Assembly (NCBI RefSeq): GCF_000143535.2
Contig: NC_037321.1
Coordinates: 62,001 to 126,000 of the forward strand
DNA from: Botrytis cinerea B05.10
Lineage: Eukaryota; Ascomycota; Leotiomycetes; Helotiales; Sclerotiniaceae
Direction: 5' to 3'
Length of the DNA stretch: 64,000 nucleotides
Position numbers and translations under genes: made by a program. Positions 22,779 to 32,637 of this stretch are shown piece by piece. The notes beneath the pieces were generated by a model. It was given only the letters and a program-made list of their open reading frames with translations. It had not been told where the DNA came from and searched no databases. Position 1 is the stretch's first letter. The number at the start of each line of letters is the position of its first letter.

Positions 22779-23678
22779 TTATTCATTCATCTTGTTGAGA
22801 ACAAAATCAATGGTGAACACCACATCCTTCGTCGTTTCGATGATCGCCCAGTCCTCCCTCGCATGGTTGCTAGTACTTATATCACCTCCAAATTCTGTCT
22901 TCCAATCTGTCACATCCCATTCTAAGCCTTGCGTGGTAATGCTCGAAGGTTCCTTGACCGGTAATATTCCAATGTGCTTTCCCAATTTCAGCAATTTGCC
23001 CTCTTCCTTGATCTTTATTTTGTGCTTTCCAGCCTTGAGAACAAAAGTTATAGCTTCACTAGAAACCAGGTACATTTTTCCCTTGGAATAATTTGGTTCT
23101 TGCTGAAACATATAAAGATGATGAAGTTGCGAGAGGGCCTGATCAACTCTTCCACCTAAACCTCCAAGGCAAATGATATCGAGAGGTCTGGGTAATTGCT
23201 TGAGTTGATCAAGTTTCTCCTGACGATGGGTACATGGAGGTGTCCTTTCCGAGTCAACAGGCTGCTCAAAAGTTTTGACATATCGCACTGCTTTGGTGAA
23301 GTCTGTAGAATACTGATCGCCGTCTGTGATGATTTCGGTGCCATTATCCTCAAAATATTTGAAGAGATTAGGAGACATGGAATCGAAGTCGCCAATGATA
23401 GTGTCAATGTCAAGATAGGTTTTAGCCTTTATTTCGTCTTGGAGGGCTGGGTCTAAGAAATTTCTATCGAATGGCTTCTTGTGATTCCTGTTATAAACTT
23501 GGTTTGCACCACCATCAGCTGCGATATGGTAGACAGCATTGTCCCACAACTTCTTGTAGATGTTAGAAGGCAGTTCCAGAGGCTGGTTTAAGACAATAAG
23601 CGCGAACTCTTTATGATCGGCTGGATGATCAGAGAATATATCAGCAGGATGCCAAGTGACAAAACCGTGGGAGTCCAT
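22779..23678 (-). CDS. THI80: Thiamine pyrophosphokinase
   Basis: A single exon encodes 299 residues. Family motifs occur in order: AADGGANQVY, IIGDFDSM, GDQYSTDFTKA and GLGGRVDQALSQL, followed by the beta-sandwich TPK-binding domain (HIGILPVKEPSSITTQGLEWDV). The enzyme transfers pyrophosphate from ATP to thiamine to make the cofactor TPP. Acidic residues of GDFDS and DQYSTD bind Mg-ATP in the family, and all are present. The ATG at 23678 opens MDSHGFVTWHP, a usual start for fungal orthologues. The gene is transcribed away from MIA40 across a 432-bp gap. I see no TPP riboswitch in or beside it. Confidence 0.95.
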   Translation of the reverse strand: MDSHGFVTWHPADIFSDHPADHKEFALIVLNQPLELPSNIYKKLWDNAVYHIAADGGANQVYNRNHKKPFDRNFLDPALQDEIKAKTYLDIDTIIGDFDSMSPNLFKYFEDNGTEIITDGDQYSTDFTKAVRYVKTFEQPVDSERTPPCTHRQEKLDQLKQLPRPLDIICLGGLGGRVDQALSQLHHLYMFQQEPNYSKGKMYLVSSEAITFVLKAGKHKIKIKEEGKLLKLGKHIGILPVKEPSSITTQGLEWDVTDWKTEFGGDISTSNHAREDWAIIETTKDVVFTIDFVLNKMNE

Positions 23679-24110
23679 TATTTTATAGCGTTGGTGAAGG
23701 TGTCTGTGGAAGTTCTAGGGGAAGGTGTGAAGATACTGAGACGAATTTGACCCTTAACCTTTCAGCTTGTAAAGTCCGAGAAAAGAGAAGAAAAGAAAAG
23801 AAATAGACTATCTCCAACAGTCCAAACTACGCAATGCTGTTATCATGAGGGGCGACAGTAAGTAAGCAGGAGAACACAAAAACATTCTGCTTGGTGCAAA
23901 GAGAAAGTTGAGAATCTACACACTTGCGACAATATCTTATCTTATCGTCAATCACATGATCCAGATAATTTCTCGAATCGGTGATTCGGAAAATCCAGAG
24001 AGATGCTTACAAACACGGCGCTCATATTCGAGTCTACTATTCTTTGAGATTCCCAATATTTCGTTCGAGCGTTTTCATCTTCACAGTCTTTTTCTCAAAT
24101 TTAGCCCAGC
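23679..24110. promoter_or_regulatory. Shared divergent promoter of thiamine pyrophosphokinase and MIA40
   Basis: Only 432 bp separate the two start codons, so both promoters must lie here. It contains a purine tract (gagaaaagagaagaaaagaaaag near 23779-23801). No open frame is convincing. Confidence 0.5.
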
Positions 24111-25179
24111 ATGTTCAAATCAGTTTTAAGAGTTGCGCCGAAATGCTCACCGTCACAGTCTAAATCTGTTATAAACGCCACTTCTGCTCGACGATTTTTA
24201 AGCTCCGCACCACCCTCACAAAAGTCCCGAAGTTGGAAAGGCAGTGCTGCAAGATGGGCATTGGCAGGCGCAGGAGTATACTGGTATAACACGAGCAATG
24301 TTTTCGCCGAAGAACCAGAAGGTATGAGAATACTAGCGGCTAGGAGGCGAATCTCAAGGAGATGCTGATTGGCACAACAGCAATCCAAAAATTAGATGAA
24401 TCAATACATAGAATTCGAGAATCAGATTTACCCACTCTCGATGCGGTGATTGAGGAAAAGCGAAAACGACATGCAGAATTAGCAGCGGAACAAGAGAAGA
24501 GGGAACACGAATCGGCCGCGAAAGCAGTCGCTGCAGAAGGTGGAGCTGAGGAGGAAGGAGAGATGGAAGGACTAGAAGATGAAGCTGGCCAACAAGGTGC
24601 ATTCAATCCGGAAACTGGTGAAATCAATTGGGATTGTCCTTGTTTGGGAGGAATGGCACATGGACCTTGTGGAGAGGAATTCAAAGCTGCGTTTAGCTGT
24701 TTTGTTCACTCTACTGAAGAGCCAAAGGGTGTTGAATGTATAGAAAAGTTCAAGTGAGTCTGCGGATCTGGAATATCGATGATAGATCATGACTAACAGT
24801 GTCTAGGGGAATGCAAGACTGCTTCCGAGCTCATCCAGAGATGTATGCATCAGAATTGGAGAACGAGGAGGATGAGATAGAGGAGGAACTTCGAGCAAGA
24901 GAAGCGGCAAATGGATCAGAGGAGGGTGGCTCGGAACCGTTGCCACAAAAGGCCGCAGTATCAAGAAGATCCGAGGAACAATCCGAGAAGAAGTCTGAAG
25001 GAAAGTCAGAGCCAACAGAGCCAACTACACAAAAAGCTACCGAATCCAATTCGGACTCACCAGAAGAGAAACATAGGGATAGCCGAAACAGCACCACACC
25101 TGAGTCTACACAAAATTCGGGGGATGAGGGTGGAGATTTGGTACCACGAGCTGCTCATGATGCTACAACAAAGAAATAA
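24111..25179 (+). CDS. MIA40: Mitochondrial intermembrane space import protein Mia40
   Basis: Three exons, 24111-24321, 24381-24753 and 24807-25179, give 318 residues. The N-terminus is Arg/Ser-rich (a presequence), followed by a single membrane anchor ([16 protein letters not shown]). The core has the redox-active CPC motif (~155) and the twin CX9C pairs [14 protein letters not shown] and [15 protein letters not shown]. Mia40 is the oxidoreductase that traps and folds small cysteine-rich proteins in the intermembrane space, recycled by Erv1. The second CX9C is split by intron 2, and joining restores it exactly. The intron 1 acceptor at 24380 (acaacag after a gctgat branch) was chosen by phase; 24395 is a weaker in-phase alternative. 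The ~100-residue tail is acidic and Ser/Glu-rich, longer than the fold needs. Identity is secure. Confidence 0.95.
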
Positions 25180-25919
25180 GTCCTTTAGGCTGTAATTTTA
25201 TTGTACAAATGTAATACCAAAAAAGACGAAACCATTGGGCATTGTTGTTATTTTGCATGTATGATATATGAAGACTCAACTCAACTCAACTCATGATAGT
25301 ACGAATGCTATTGATTTGTACCTATGCAGTAGGTAGTAGATGTGATATGCAGTATGCAGTGTTGTAGTTGTTTTCTGGACTTGAATAGTTTGATGACAAG
25401 ACCTACCTACTGGTGTGTTCAAGAGCACCCAGCAGTTACTGGAGAAGATGCTATGTACCTAGGTCTCTAAATTCAAAATACGTTCTCCGAACTGCTGTTG
25501 TTTGCAATGTTAACATATGTTTGTATCGTTTATGCAACGATATTATCATTGCTGGCGCTTGTGTTGTATGTATAGGTGACTTCATACCAGAACGCAGAGT
25601 CCAGAGAGTCTAGAATCTAGAATGTCTCTGATTTCATTTGAGCCGCCTACGTCAACAATCAAAAATCCACTTTAAGCGAGAAGATCCAGCTTAAGCCACA
25701 TCCACACCAAAAAGCCATAGCCACACCCTCATCGAAATCTTTCCCGGTTTCTCACATGTTTCCCTTGTTCGCACACGACTTTTCATCGTTTACATACTCT
25801 TTCTATTCCTCGTCAACTTAAAACTTCCATCTTGACATCCTCACACCCTCTCGAAAGAAGCATCCGCAAATTCCTATATTATAATCTCATCATACCTGAT
25901 CAATCATATCATATCAAAG
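25180..25919. other. Intergenic region MIA40 to OM14-like gene
   Basis: It contains a four-copy ACTCA tandem repeat at 25274-25293 and a pyrimidine-rich leader just before the next gene. No gene is recognised. Confidence 0.5.
25274..25293. repeat. Five-base tandem repeat
   Basis: Four perfect ACTCA units occur in tandem about 95 bp after the MIA40 stop. Confidence 0.85.
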
Positions 25920-26568
25920 ATGTCTTACGCACAAGCAGCAGCTTCAGGTCCACAACAGACTGATGAGGAGGTATGTTTCAATTTCTTCTAAACTCCTGTA
26001 TACTTGCTTTGTATCCTCTCAACCCGTGTCTCCTTTCTCATTGTCGTCAAAGGAATCTCTTCTACCTCCGACGATATTTACTACTCATTCAGGTCAAGAA
26101 CTAATCATCCCACCACAGAAACGTGCTCCTGCCCCACCATCTGTCATCTCCACCGAAGCTCCCTCCACCTCCTCCTTAATTGACGTCGACACCGATTCCG
26201 TGCACACTGTTCCTTCAGACTTCCAATCGCAGCCAGTCCAAACCGAGACACAAGCCAACCGTCTCGAGCAAGAAGCTGAACAGATCGAGGCTAAGCTTCG
26301 CGCTGCAAAGGATGCCGCTTCCAAGAAATCAAAGAAGGGCAAGAGCCGTGTTCAAGAGAACAGTGATAACCCAGTCGTGATTGGAAATGCGATCGCCGTC
26401 GCAGCATTGAGCACTGGTTTGGGATTCGGAGCATATTCAAAATACGCAAAGGGAGAGTTGACATGGAAGGTTGTGGGTGCGTGGGCTGGTGTTGTGGGTG
26501 CTTTGGCTGTTGGAGATTATTACTTGAGCTCGTACCTTTTCAAGACCAAGTACCCAGCCAAGAAGTAA
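25920..26568 (+). CDS. OM14-like mitochondrial outer membrane protein
   Basis: Two exons, 25920-25970 and 26119-26568, give 166 residues. The opening MSYAQAAASGPQQTDEE and the KRAPAPP that follows are conserved at the start of fungal OM14-type proteins. A Ser/Thr/Val-rich linker, a charged helix (residues ~65-100, Glu/Lys/Ala-rich) and two hydrophobic segments (AIAVAALSTGLGFGAYSKY and VVGAWAGVVGALAVGDYYL) follow. The protein ends in a basic tail. OM14 in yeast sits in the mitochondrial outer membrane and helps dock ribosomes for local import; that role here is by homology only. The first exon is 51 nt. The intron acceptor at 26118 is the only nearby one that keeps frame without a stop. Confidence 0.8.
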
Positions 26569-27270
26569 AGAGGATATGAATAGGTGAAGGACTACGGCTT
26601 GAGAGAAGGCAGGATAGTCAAGGGATCATAACAATTACGTATGGTCAATTGGCTTGTGGTGGTCAAATCTCTAAATGTTACGACATGGAGATACTTTGTA
26701 TCTGGTGGTGTTACTGCGACTGCGGAACTCTCCCCTCTGTGCGCTTTTGGGATCGATATCAATGCGGCTTGTGCAGTCTATATTGGTGGGATGATGAACC
26801 TGTTCATAGATCAAGGTTCGCACTTTCAACGAAGGACGATTTACGACATTGTTTGTTATTCTGATTGGTGAAAATCTTCTATGTTGTTTTTAAACAGGCG
26901 CTACCTGAAATGAGCGGCCTATACTAGGCTTCGACTACTTCCTCCCCACAAAGAATCTACAAGAAAAATCGTAGTTGACTTGCAAGCTTCTTTCGGTGGC
27001 GTGCAGGCGAGCATACTTTTATCCGGAATCGAAATGTACCTTTGTAGCCCCAAACCTGGCTACAGACACCGGGTGATGTAAATTTTATATAGCTGTTTAC
27101 ATGTGTATCCTCCACTGTATTTGAGACTATTGATTTCAAGAAAATGGTATTTTTGTACATATCCAGGGCTCAAACTCCGAACGGGTGTCATGCTCGATAT
27201 GAGTCTATACACCATCCTCCCACCCAATGCGCCGTCAAAGATCATAACCCTACATCCATAGAAATTCATC
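26569..27270. other. Intergenic region between convergent OM14-like and BTB genes
   Basis: This stretch holds two 3' ends. Short open frames near 26.65 kb overlap one another and lack motifs. Nothing further is seen. Confidence 0.5.
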
Positions 27271-28186
27271 TTAGGATTTCCCTCTACTCACTGACAACCA
27301 CCCAGCCTCAGTCTCCTTACTTTTGAAAATCCCCCAAAACTTTCCAACATCTTCACAACTTCTATCCCCAACTTCATGTTCATGAAAAGAACATACTTTT
27401 TCATCATAGAATTTAGTCCTAACATCTTTCCATCCTTCGGCCCCTCTCAAAATTCCAACCACGCTTTTATACAAAGAAGGAAATTTCAATCCTAAATCAG
27501 CCAAACTATCCTCTGAGATACTATTCCCAGCAGTGGACGAAACTCCTTCTGGAAAAAGTAGCATAATGGCATACCACCTTGCCATCCATCTCCTCAGCCC
27601 ACAATCCCGATCTTTGGGGCCCACCGGTTCCGTTAACTCAAACGCCAACTCAATTGCAAAGACATTCGGCGTAAACCTCTTCTCCACATATCGTCTTCCT
27701 AACCCAGTCAACACTTTGTCCATCATCTCCGTCATTCCCAGTTGATGCGCCAACGCGTAGACTTCTATTGCTGCACAACTTGGCTTATTTCCTTCGTTCT
27801 CGAATCCAGCGTCTAGAGTACCGCGGTATAGCCATTTCATTATGATGGAGAAATGCTCCGAGCTAATTTTGGGTAGATGATGGTCTTCTTTTTCTTCGCT
27901 GAGTTCATCGTTGTTTAGGAAGATGTCTGCGAAGAAGGGGGATTTGGCGCAGAGGAGGCCGCGGTGAATGCTGAATTTTTTGCGTTTGGGCCCGATGTAG
28001 AGATCTATTATGGGACTGTCGAGCATGCTGTTGGATTTTTGTTAGATGTGGTACTTTTGGGTATAAGATAATATTGATATGTGAGATTGTTGAGAGAACC
28101 TACTCTTCGTAGGATAGTTTTGGCTTCGCATTCTTGACCGCAGACAACCTTTTCTTTCCCGACTCTGAATGAAGTCGATGCGTCAT
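27271..28186 (-). CDS. BTB/POZ domain protein
   Basis: Two exons on the minus strand, 28186-28104 and 28027-27271, give 279 residues. The first exon supplies a short basic N-terminus (MTHRLHSESGKKRL...) and joins as LSYEDMLDSPIIDLYIG. The BTB core follows: FSIHRGLLCAKSPFFADIFLN (~45-65), an acidic insertion, and HFSIIMKWLYRGTL. Many fungi carry dozens of such single-BTB proteins, some acting as Cullin-3 adaptors and most of unknown role. No second domain is visible after residue ~130. Starting at the second-exon Met would still give a protein (251 residues), so the first exon is less certain than the domain. Two further in-frame ATGs lie upstream at 28249 and 28357. Confidence 0.78.
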
Positions 28187-29633
28187 CTTTTGTTTATTAA
28201 CAAGGTCTTGATGTTGCTTTTTTGCTTTCGGTACTTGAAGATGTACCATTAAAGTTGTTTGGAAATGAATATCATCCACATAGACTAAAGTGTTGTACGC
28301 GTCGATATTGCTTGAGACGCGTCGTAACGTGCCGAGGCGCTTGGAATTAATTTTCAATCTAATCTGGTATTCTCATACTGAAGTATGGGGTGGAATGGAA
28401 ACTCATAATACTGCTTTTAGTGAATCACATTCTATAAATATCTATCCTGAGATGGTCTTCAAGAATCATAATATATCCAACATGTTCCAAATGCATTCCC
28501 CTTTGTCTAATGTGATGCGTAGCCCAATAAACTATTATCAAACTGAAGCTAATGAAATTTGCTGGAGAAGTCTGGATGTAGGAATCAGTGTATGGTAGTA
28601 ATGCGAGGAGTGCTTCTCTGAACCACTAGGTCAGTCAACACATATAGCCATCGGAATGTAGTTATCCAGTACATCTCACGCGGTGCGCCTTGATTCCGTG
28701 GCGGCTCTCTCTAGTATTGCCATCTTACCTATACTCCTGGGCTCCTTTTAACCACAAATATAACTCAGCATCTAAGCCGGGTATGCAGTCACTCCTCTCC
28801 CGTATGATGCATGGACAGAGTCAGAATGAACAAAGATGCAGAAGTGGAGGAGATAGGCTCGCTTTAAGGTACTTGATGTATCAATGAATGTGAACATGCT
28901 TTTCCATTCGTCTATGACGTTCCTTGTTAGACGTTCTGTGAGTGGAAGAAAAGCGATCTGATCCAGTAGGATTTCCTCACTCGAGGAATACAATTTTGCA
29001 GATTCAATGATCAGAGTCCTTCCGACTAATTGGCCTCAGGCGGGAGCGAGCTAGGTCAATGAGGGGAATTCATCTATTAACTTCAAAATCCCATCTAATT
29101 CAAGAGTTTTGAGTTGCATCTAGAGAGAAATGGTGGTTGAAGGTGCTAGGCTTGAGTCCATCTGTTCAATCTGCAATGTCAAATACAGGATCATGCATGG
29201 TTCGACCATTGATGCTGGATTGTACTTGGTAGAGAACAACTGGGCAAAACAATTGATGTTTCCCTTTACTTGCACGTAGATAATCTCACAAGTAACAATT
29301 TGTATCTGAAATGGCATGAAATGGATATTGGACCGCAGACAATCCCACCACGTCGTTAGAACAAACACAAGCCTATATTTAGCCCCTATTTTATTTATCC
29401 CTTGCAGGTGCAGGCGCGATACACTGACGACATTGATTTGGTTCTCCTCTTTCCCAACCTCGCACTTTCCCGATCTCACTGTTTATGCCCTTTCCACAAA
29501 ATTCCATCTATGTTTTATCTGTAATTAAAATTGAGGATATTTTTATGTGCACACAATTTCCATCCATCAACCTATCTATCATAGACAATTTCTCTACATC
29601 AAACTTTGGATTGATATCACCACCATCGCAAAT
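28187..29633. promoter_or_regulatory. Divergent promoter region between BTB and Lys/Glu-rich protein genes
   Basis: The flanking genes point outward. Short motif-free open frames occur on both strands. No repeat, tRNA or other gene is supported. Confidence 0.4.
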
Positions 29634-30505
29634 ATGCCTTCTGCTAAAGGGAAACCAACTGATCCCAAGCTCAAGAAGGACATTACTGAAAGTAAAGAAC
29701 CTTCTTTTCCTTTCCCCTCGTGATCCCAAGACCCTTTGGAAAACTCCCCTGACTTTGGTTGTGTTTGATCCTTTCTTAACATCTACCAAAACAGAAGTAA
29801 AGCAAGAAACGAATAAAGATGGTAGTGGGAAAGGAAAGATGGCTGCATGGAAAGTAAGTCATCTGATCCCATAACAACCAGTACCCCGAGGTTTCAACCA
29901 CCCGTCTTCCCGTCTCAAACTCTTCCTACGTAGTGCCATATACTAATTATATGCTACCACTTCAGGCCAAAAAGATCGGTCAAGAATATGAAGCTGAAGG
30001 AGGTGATTACGAAAATGAGCCCGGATCTAAAGACAAACCCACCAAAGGGACACCCGAGAAGAAATCCGAGGAGGAGAAGGCTGCTGAATTGAAAGATTCA
30101 CAGAAGGAGAAGAATGGCGACAGCAAGGACACCGCTGATGCAAAAGTAAATGGATCGGACGACAAGGCAGAGAATGCAGAGGTTGAGAAGAAGGCACCCG
30201 CTCAAAAGAAACAAGCTGGACCGAAGAAGGAAAAGAAGGTCCAAAGACAAGGAACGCGAAGTAGCGCTCGACAACAAGAAAAGTTAGATCCAAAACCCGC
30301 AGTAGAGAAGAGAAAAAACGTTAGTGATGAGGCAACGGATGAGGATGATGAAGTGATTGAAGAAGAGAAGCCTGCGGCAAAGAAATCCAAAAATAAGGAA
30401 CCTACGTCAGAGGAGCCAGACTCAGAGAAAACAAATGAAGAGGATGAAAAAAAGGATCAAGCAAAAGCAGAGCCCAAGAATCGTGGTAGAAAGGCAAAGA
30501 AGTGA
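29634..30505 (+). CDS. Lys/Glu-rich, probably disordered protein, unknown function
   Basis: Three exons, 29634-29691, 29795-29853 and 29966-30505, give 218 residues. The first ~65 residues (MPSAKGKPTDPKLKKD, then DGSGKGKMAAWKAKKIGQEYEAEGGDYENE) look conserved in style, with a short amphipathic WKAKKIGQEYEAEGG helix. The rest is an alternating Lys/Glu/Asp/Ala low-complexity sequence. A GTRSSARQQ block and basic clusters (KKEKKVQRQ, RGRKAKK) could be nuclear localisation signals. Each of the first two exons is under 60 nt, yet both are needed to build the conserved N-terminus in frame. No enzymatic domain is present. A chromatin-associated role is possible but is only inference. Confidence 0.72.
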
Positions 30506-31064
30506 AGTTTCACTTCACATTTATTTTTCCTCTATGCAGTGTTGAAGGGAAATAGCATTGGCGCATGAGGTATCACGCAATTATGAACACTGGTTTTGGA
30601 ATGGAATAGCACGAGTATACGAATTTGCGTTTTGGAGCGTCTGTTTACTACTACTCTTTTGCGTTTTGGGGCTACATTTTGGGGAGCATCCTCTTTTTAT
30701 TGTATATGAGAATGCATGTATCATTATTGTTGATTTGCTTTCGCTGCAGTAGCAGTCATTCAAAAATGGATATCACCCTTTATCAGGAACGACATTCTAG
30801 CTCTTCGCATCATTTTCGTTCTCATTCTGTGTGAAAGAATTAACCCCTATATCTATGGTGGCTGATGAATGGGCAATTGCATTTCAGTATATCACGATAC
30901 GGTCTCCAGATGAGTCTTATTTCCATTGCATCAACTCCTCCATCTACGTTCACTCAACCCATACCAACTCCACCCTTTTTCCATCTCTTCTCTGTTGCTT
31001 TCTTCAAAATAATGAATATATACTGTCCTATCATTTCCACCACCATCAAATTAACCAATAATTC
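30506..31064. other. Intergenic region before tRNA-Ile
   Basis: This stretch carries the 3' end of the Lys/Glu-rich gene and the upstream side of a tRNA gene. No protein gene is supported. Confidence 0.5.
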
Positions 31065-31167
31065 GGTCGCTTAGCTCAGTTGGTTAGAGCGTGGTGCTAA
31101 TATCTGTTCTGATTCGTCAGTAAGGTTTGGCACGCCAAGGTCGGCGGTTCGAAACCGCCAGTGATCA
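31065..31167 (+). tRNA. tRNA-Ile (anticodon AAT), intron-containing
   Basis: Acceptor stem GGTCGCT pairs with AGTGATC, with discriminator A at 31167. The anticodon stem TGGTG/CGCCA encloses loop CTAATA-A with AAT at 31099-31101. A 29-nt intron (31103-31131) sits after position 37, the canonical place. The T arm GGCGG-TTCGAAA-CCGCC is perfect. A T5 run just downstream can end Pol III transcription. A nearly identical gene lies inverted at 36828-36930. Confidence 0.97.
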
Positions 31168-31830
31168 ATTCTTTTTGCTCTGTTTAGAAGGCTCATCCGT
31201 ATTTAACAAATACGGCCAAAATAGTGAAGATTGGATGAATATACAACGTTTCAAAGTTGCAGTTATTTGGGTGGCATCAAAATGCTCTTTTTTATTTGCC
31301 GATACTGATGATGATGAATGAAACTGGATTTGCCAAGTTTTTCTTGCTCAATGGAAACGTTCACTGCGTAATCCATTCTGTGAAATTCACAGATGGTGAG
31401 TGGGGATGAGATGGGTATTAATTGGACACTGTAGTGGAGAATGAAGGGGCTAGCTTTAGGCTAAGCGAAGCTAACTAAAGTTGGCTCCCGCAAGACTCGG
31501 GAGTTTGAAGATCTCCAACTTTATTAGCGGTTCTCTTTACTTCATACTGGCCATAGTCTATTAACGAGATACCTCTTCTTGAATTTAGCTGCCACAATTT
31601 GCAAAAGAATGATGTGTTCTGGGAGTAATCCTCTCGCCCCCCCTACCAATGACAACTATACTCACTGCATTTAGCACAAGATGTAGACTGACGGCCAAGG
31701 ACATGATATACATGTATCTCGAGACGAAAAATTGCAGCGGCAAATGGTATCTTATTAAAATAATAATACATCAAAGAAAGAATCTCTAAATCGTTTATAC
31801 ATATCCCCAATTCTCTCGCATCCTTGTCCA
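31168..31830. other. Intergenic region with nested hairpin
   Basis: No protein gene is seen. The notable content is the palindrome at 31470-31528, listed separately. Confidence 0.5.
31470..31528. repeat. Nested inverted repeat (hairpin)
   Basis: Outer arms gctaactaaagttgg (31470-31484) and ccaactttattagc (31515-31528) pair over 14 bp with one bulged base. Inside, ctcccg (31485-31490) and cgggag (31498-31503) form a second perfect stem with a 7-nt loop. The two stems make a cruciform-like unit of about 59 bp. It could be the core of a small non-autonomous element or a structured RNA; no coding capacity is seen. Confidence 0.75.
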
Positions 31831-32637
31831 TCAACCACTTATTTCGCCCCTCGCAATCCTTCCCTCCCTCCATTCCTCCTCATAAGTTTTTCCTCCAAAG
31901 ATTCTCCTCCTTTCAGGCTTCTCACCTTTCTCATTCTTATGTCCATTTCTACCAGCTTCCCTTCCTCCAACCCCTCCCAATATCGCTCCCCCCAATGTTC
32001 CCAACCCAGGCATTATCAAATCCCCAATTAACCCCCCACCAAATGCACCAAAAAATGTATTTCTATCTTTATGACTATTTCGACCTCGAGTTTTGGATGC
32101 TCGTGAGTGTGGATGTGAATGTCTATGACGCGATCGACTCATAGATCTGGTAGATCGAGCTCGAGAATGTGAATGGGCTCGATTTCTCGATCGTGATCGC
32201 GATCTTTCTGGTGAGGAAGAGTAAGAGGAAGATGTCGAACGTCCGCGGTGGTGATAACCGGGGATATGACGAGCGAGATAATGTGGATCAGCTGGTTCGG
32301 ATATGGAACGTCGGGGACGAAGATGAGGTGGGAGGTTTCGGTAAGGTTCTTCGGCCTGGTGTTGATGCCGTCCATCCCTTTGATACCCGTAAGCTGGAGG
32401 TTGAGCAAAAGTATTTTCCATAGCTTGTGGTGGAGGTGGGTAATATGGTTGTTGTTGTTGTGAATAATTTTGTGCATTGTAGACAGTAGGTGTCGGATAT
32501 GCTGATCCTTCATTCATTGCAATATCATGTTGAGCTTGTTGGTGATATGCCGACGTAGGATATCCGGCAGTCGATTTCAATATACTTGGACCCGGTAGTG
32601 CTTGTGAAGAGGGATTATGATATTCATGTGCCGCCAT
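31831..32637 (-). CDS. RS-rich protein with a glycine-zipper segment, unknown function
   Basis: A single exon encodes 268 residues. The N-terminal ~90 residues are Gln/Tyr/Pro/Ala-rich. Residues ~125-185 are a dense Arg/Ser/His tract (RSTSSSYSSSPERSRSRSRN, HSHSRARSTRSMSRSRHRHS), like splicing-factor RS domains but with no RNA-recognition motif. A Gly-rich hydrophobic stretch (FFGAFGGGLIGDLIMPGLGT, then LGGAILGGVGG, ~195-225) has the GxxxG spacing of glycine-zipper membrane segments. The tail is basic and charged (RRRIFGGKTYEEEWREGR). No catalytic domain is visible. The pairing of an RS-like tract with a glycine zipper is unusual, and cell location cannot be inferred. Confidence 0.75.
   Translation of the reverse strand: MAAHEYHNPSSQALPGPSILKSTAGYPTSAYHQQAQHDIAMNEGSAYPTPTVYNAQNYSQQQQPYYPPPPQAMENTFAQPPAYGYQRDGRHQHQAEEPYRNLPPHLRPRRSISEPADPHYLARHIPGYHHRGRSTSSSYSSSPERSRSRSRNRAHSHSRARSTRSMSRSRHRHSHPHSRASKTRGRNSHKDRNTFFGAFGGGLIGDLIMPGLGTLGGAILGGVGGREAGRNGHKNEKGEKPERRRIFGGKTYEEEWREGRIARGEISG

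Noticed and set aside
22779..23678. TPP riboswitch control of the thiamine pyrophosphokinase gene
   Set aside because: The gene is single-exon and no TPP-aptamer-like pattern was seen in the leader; fungal TPP riboswitches usually sit in introns of thiamine synthesis genes.
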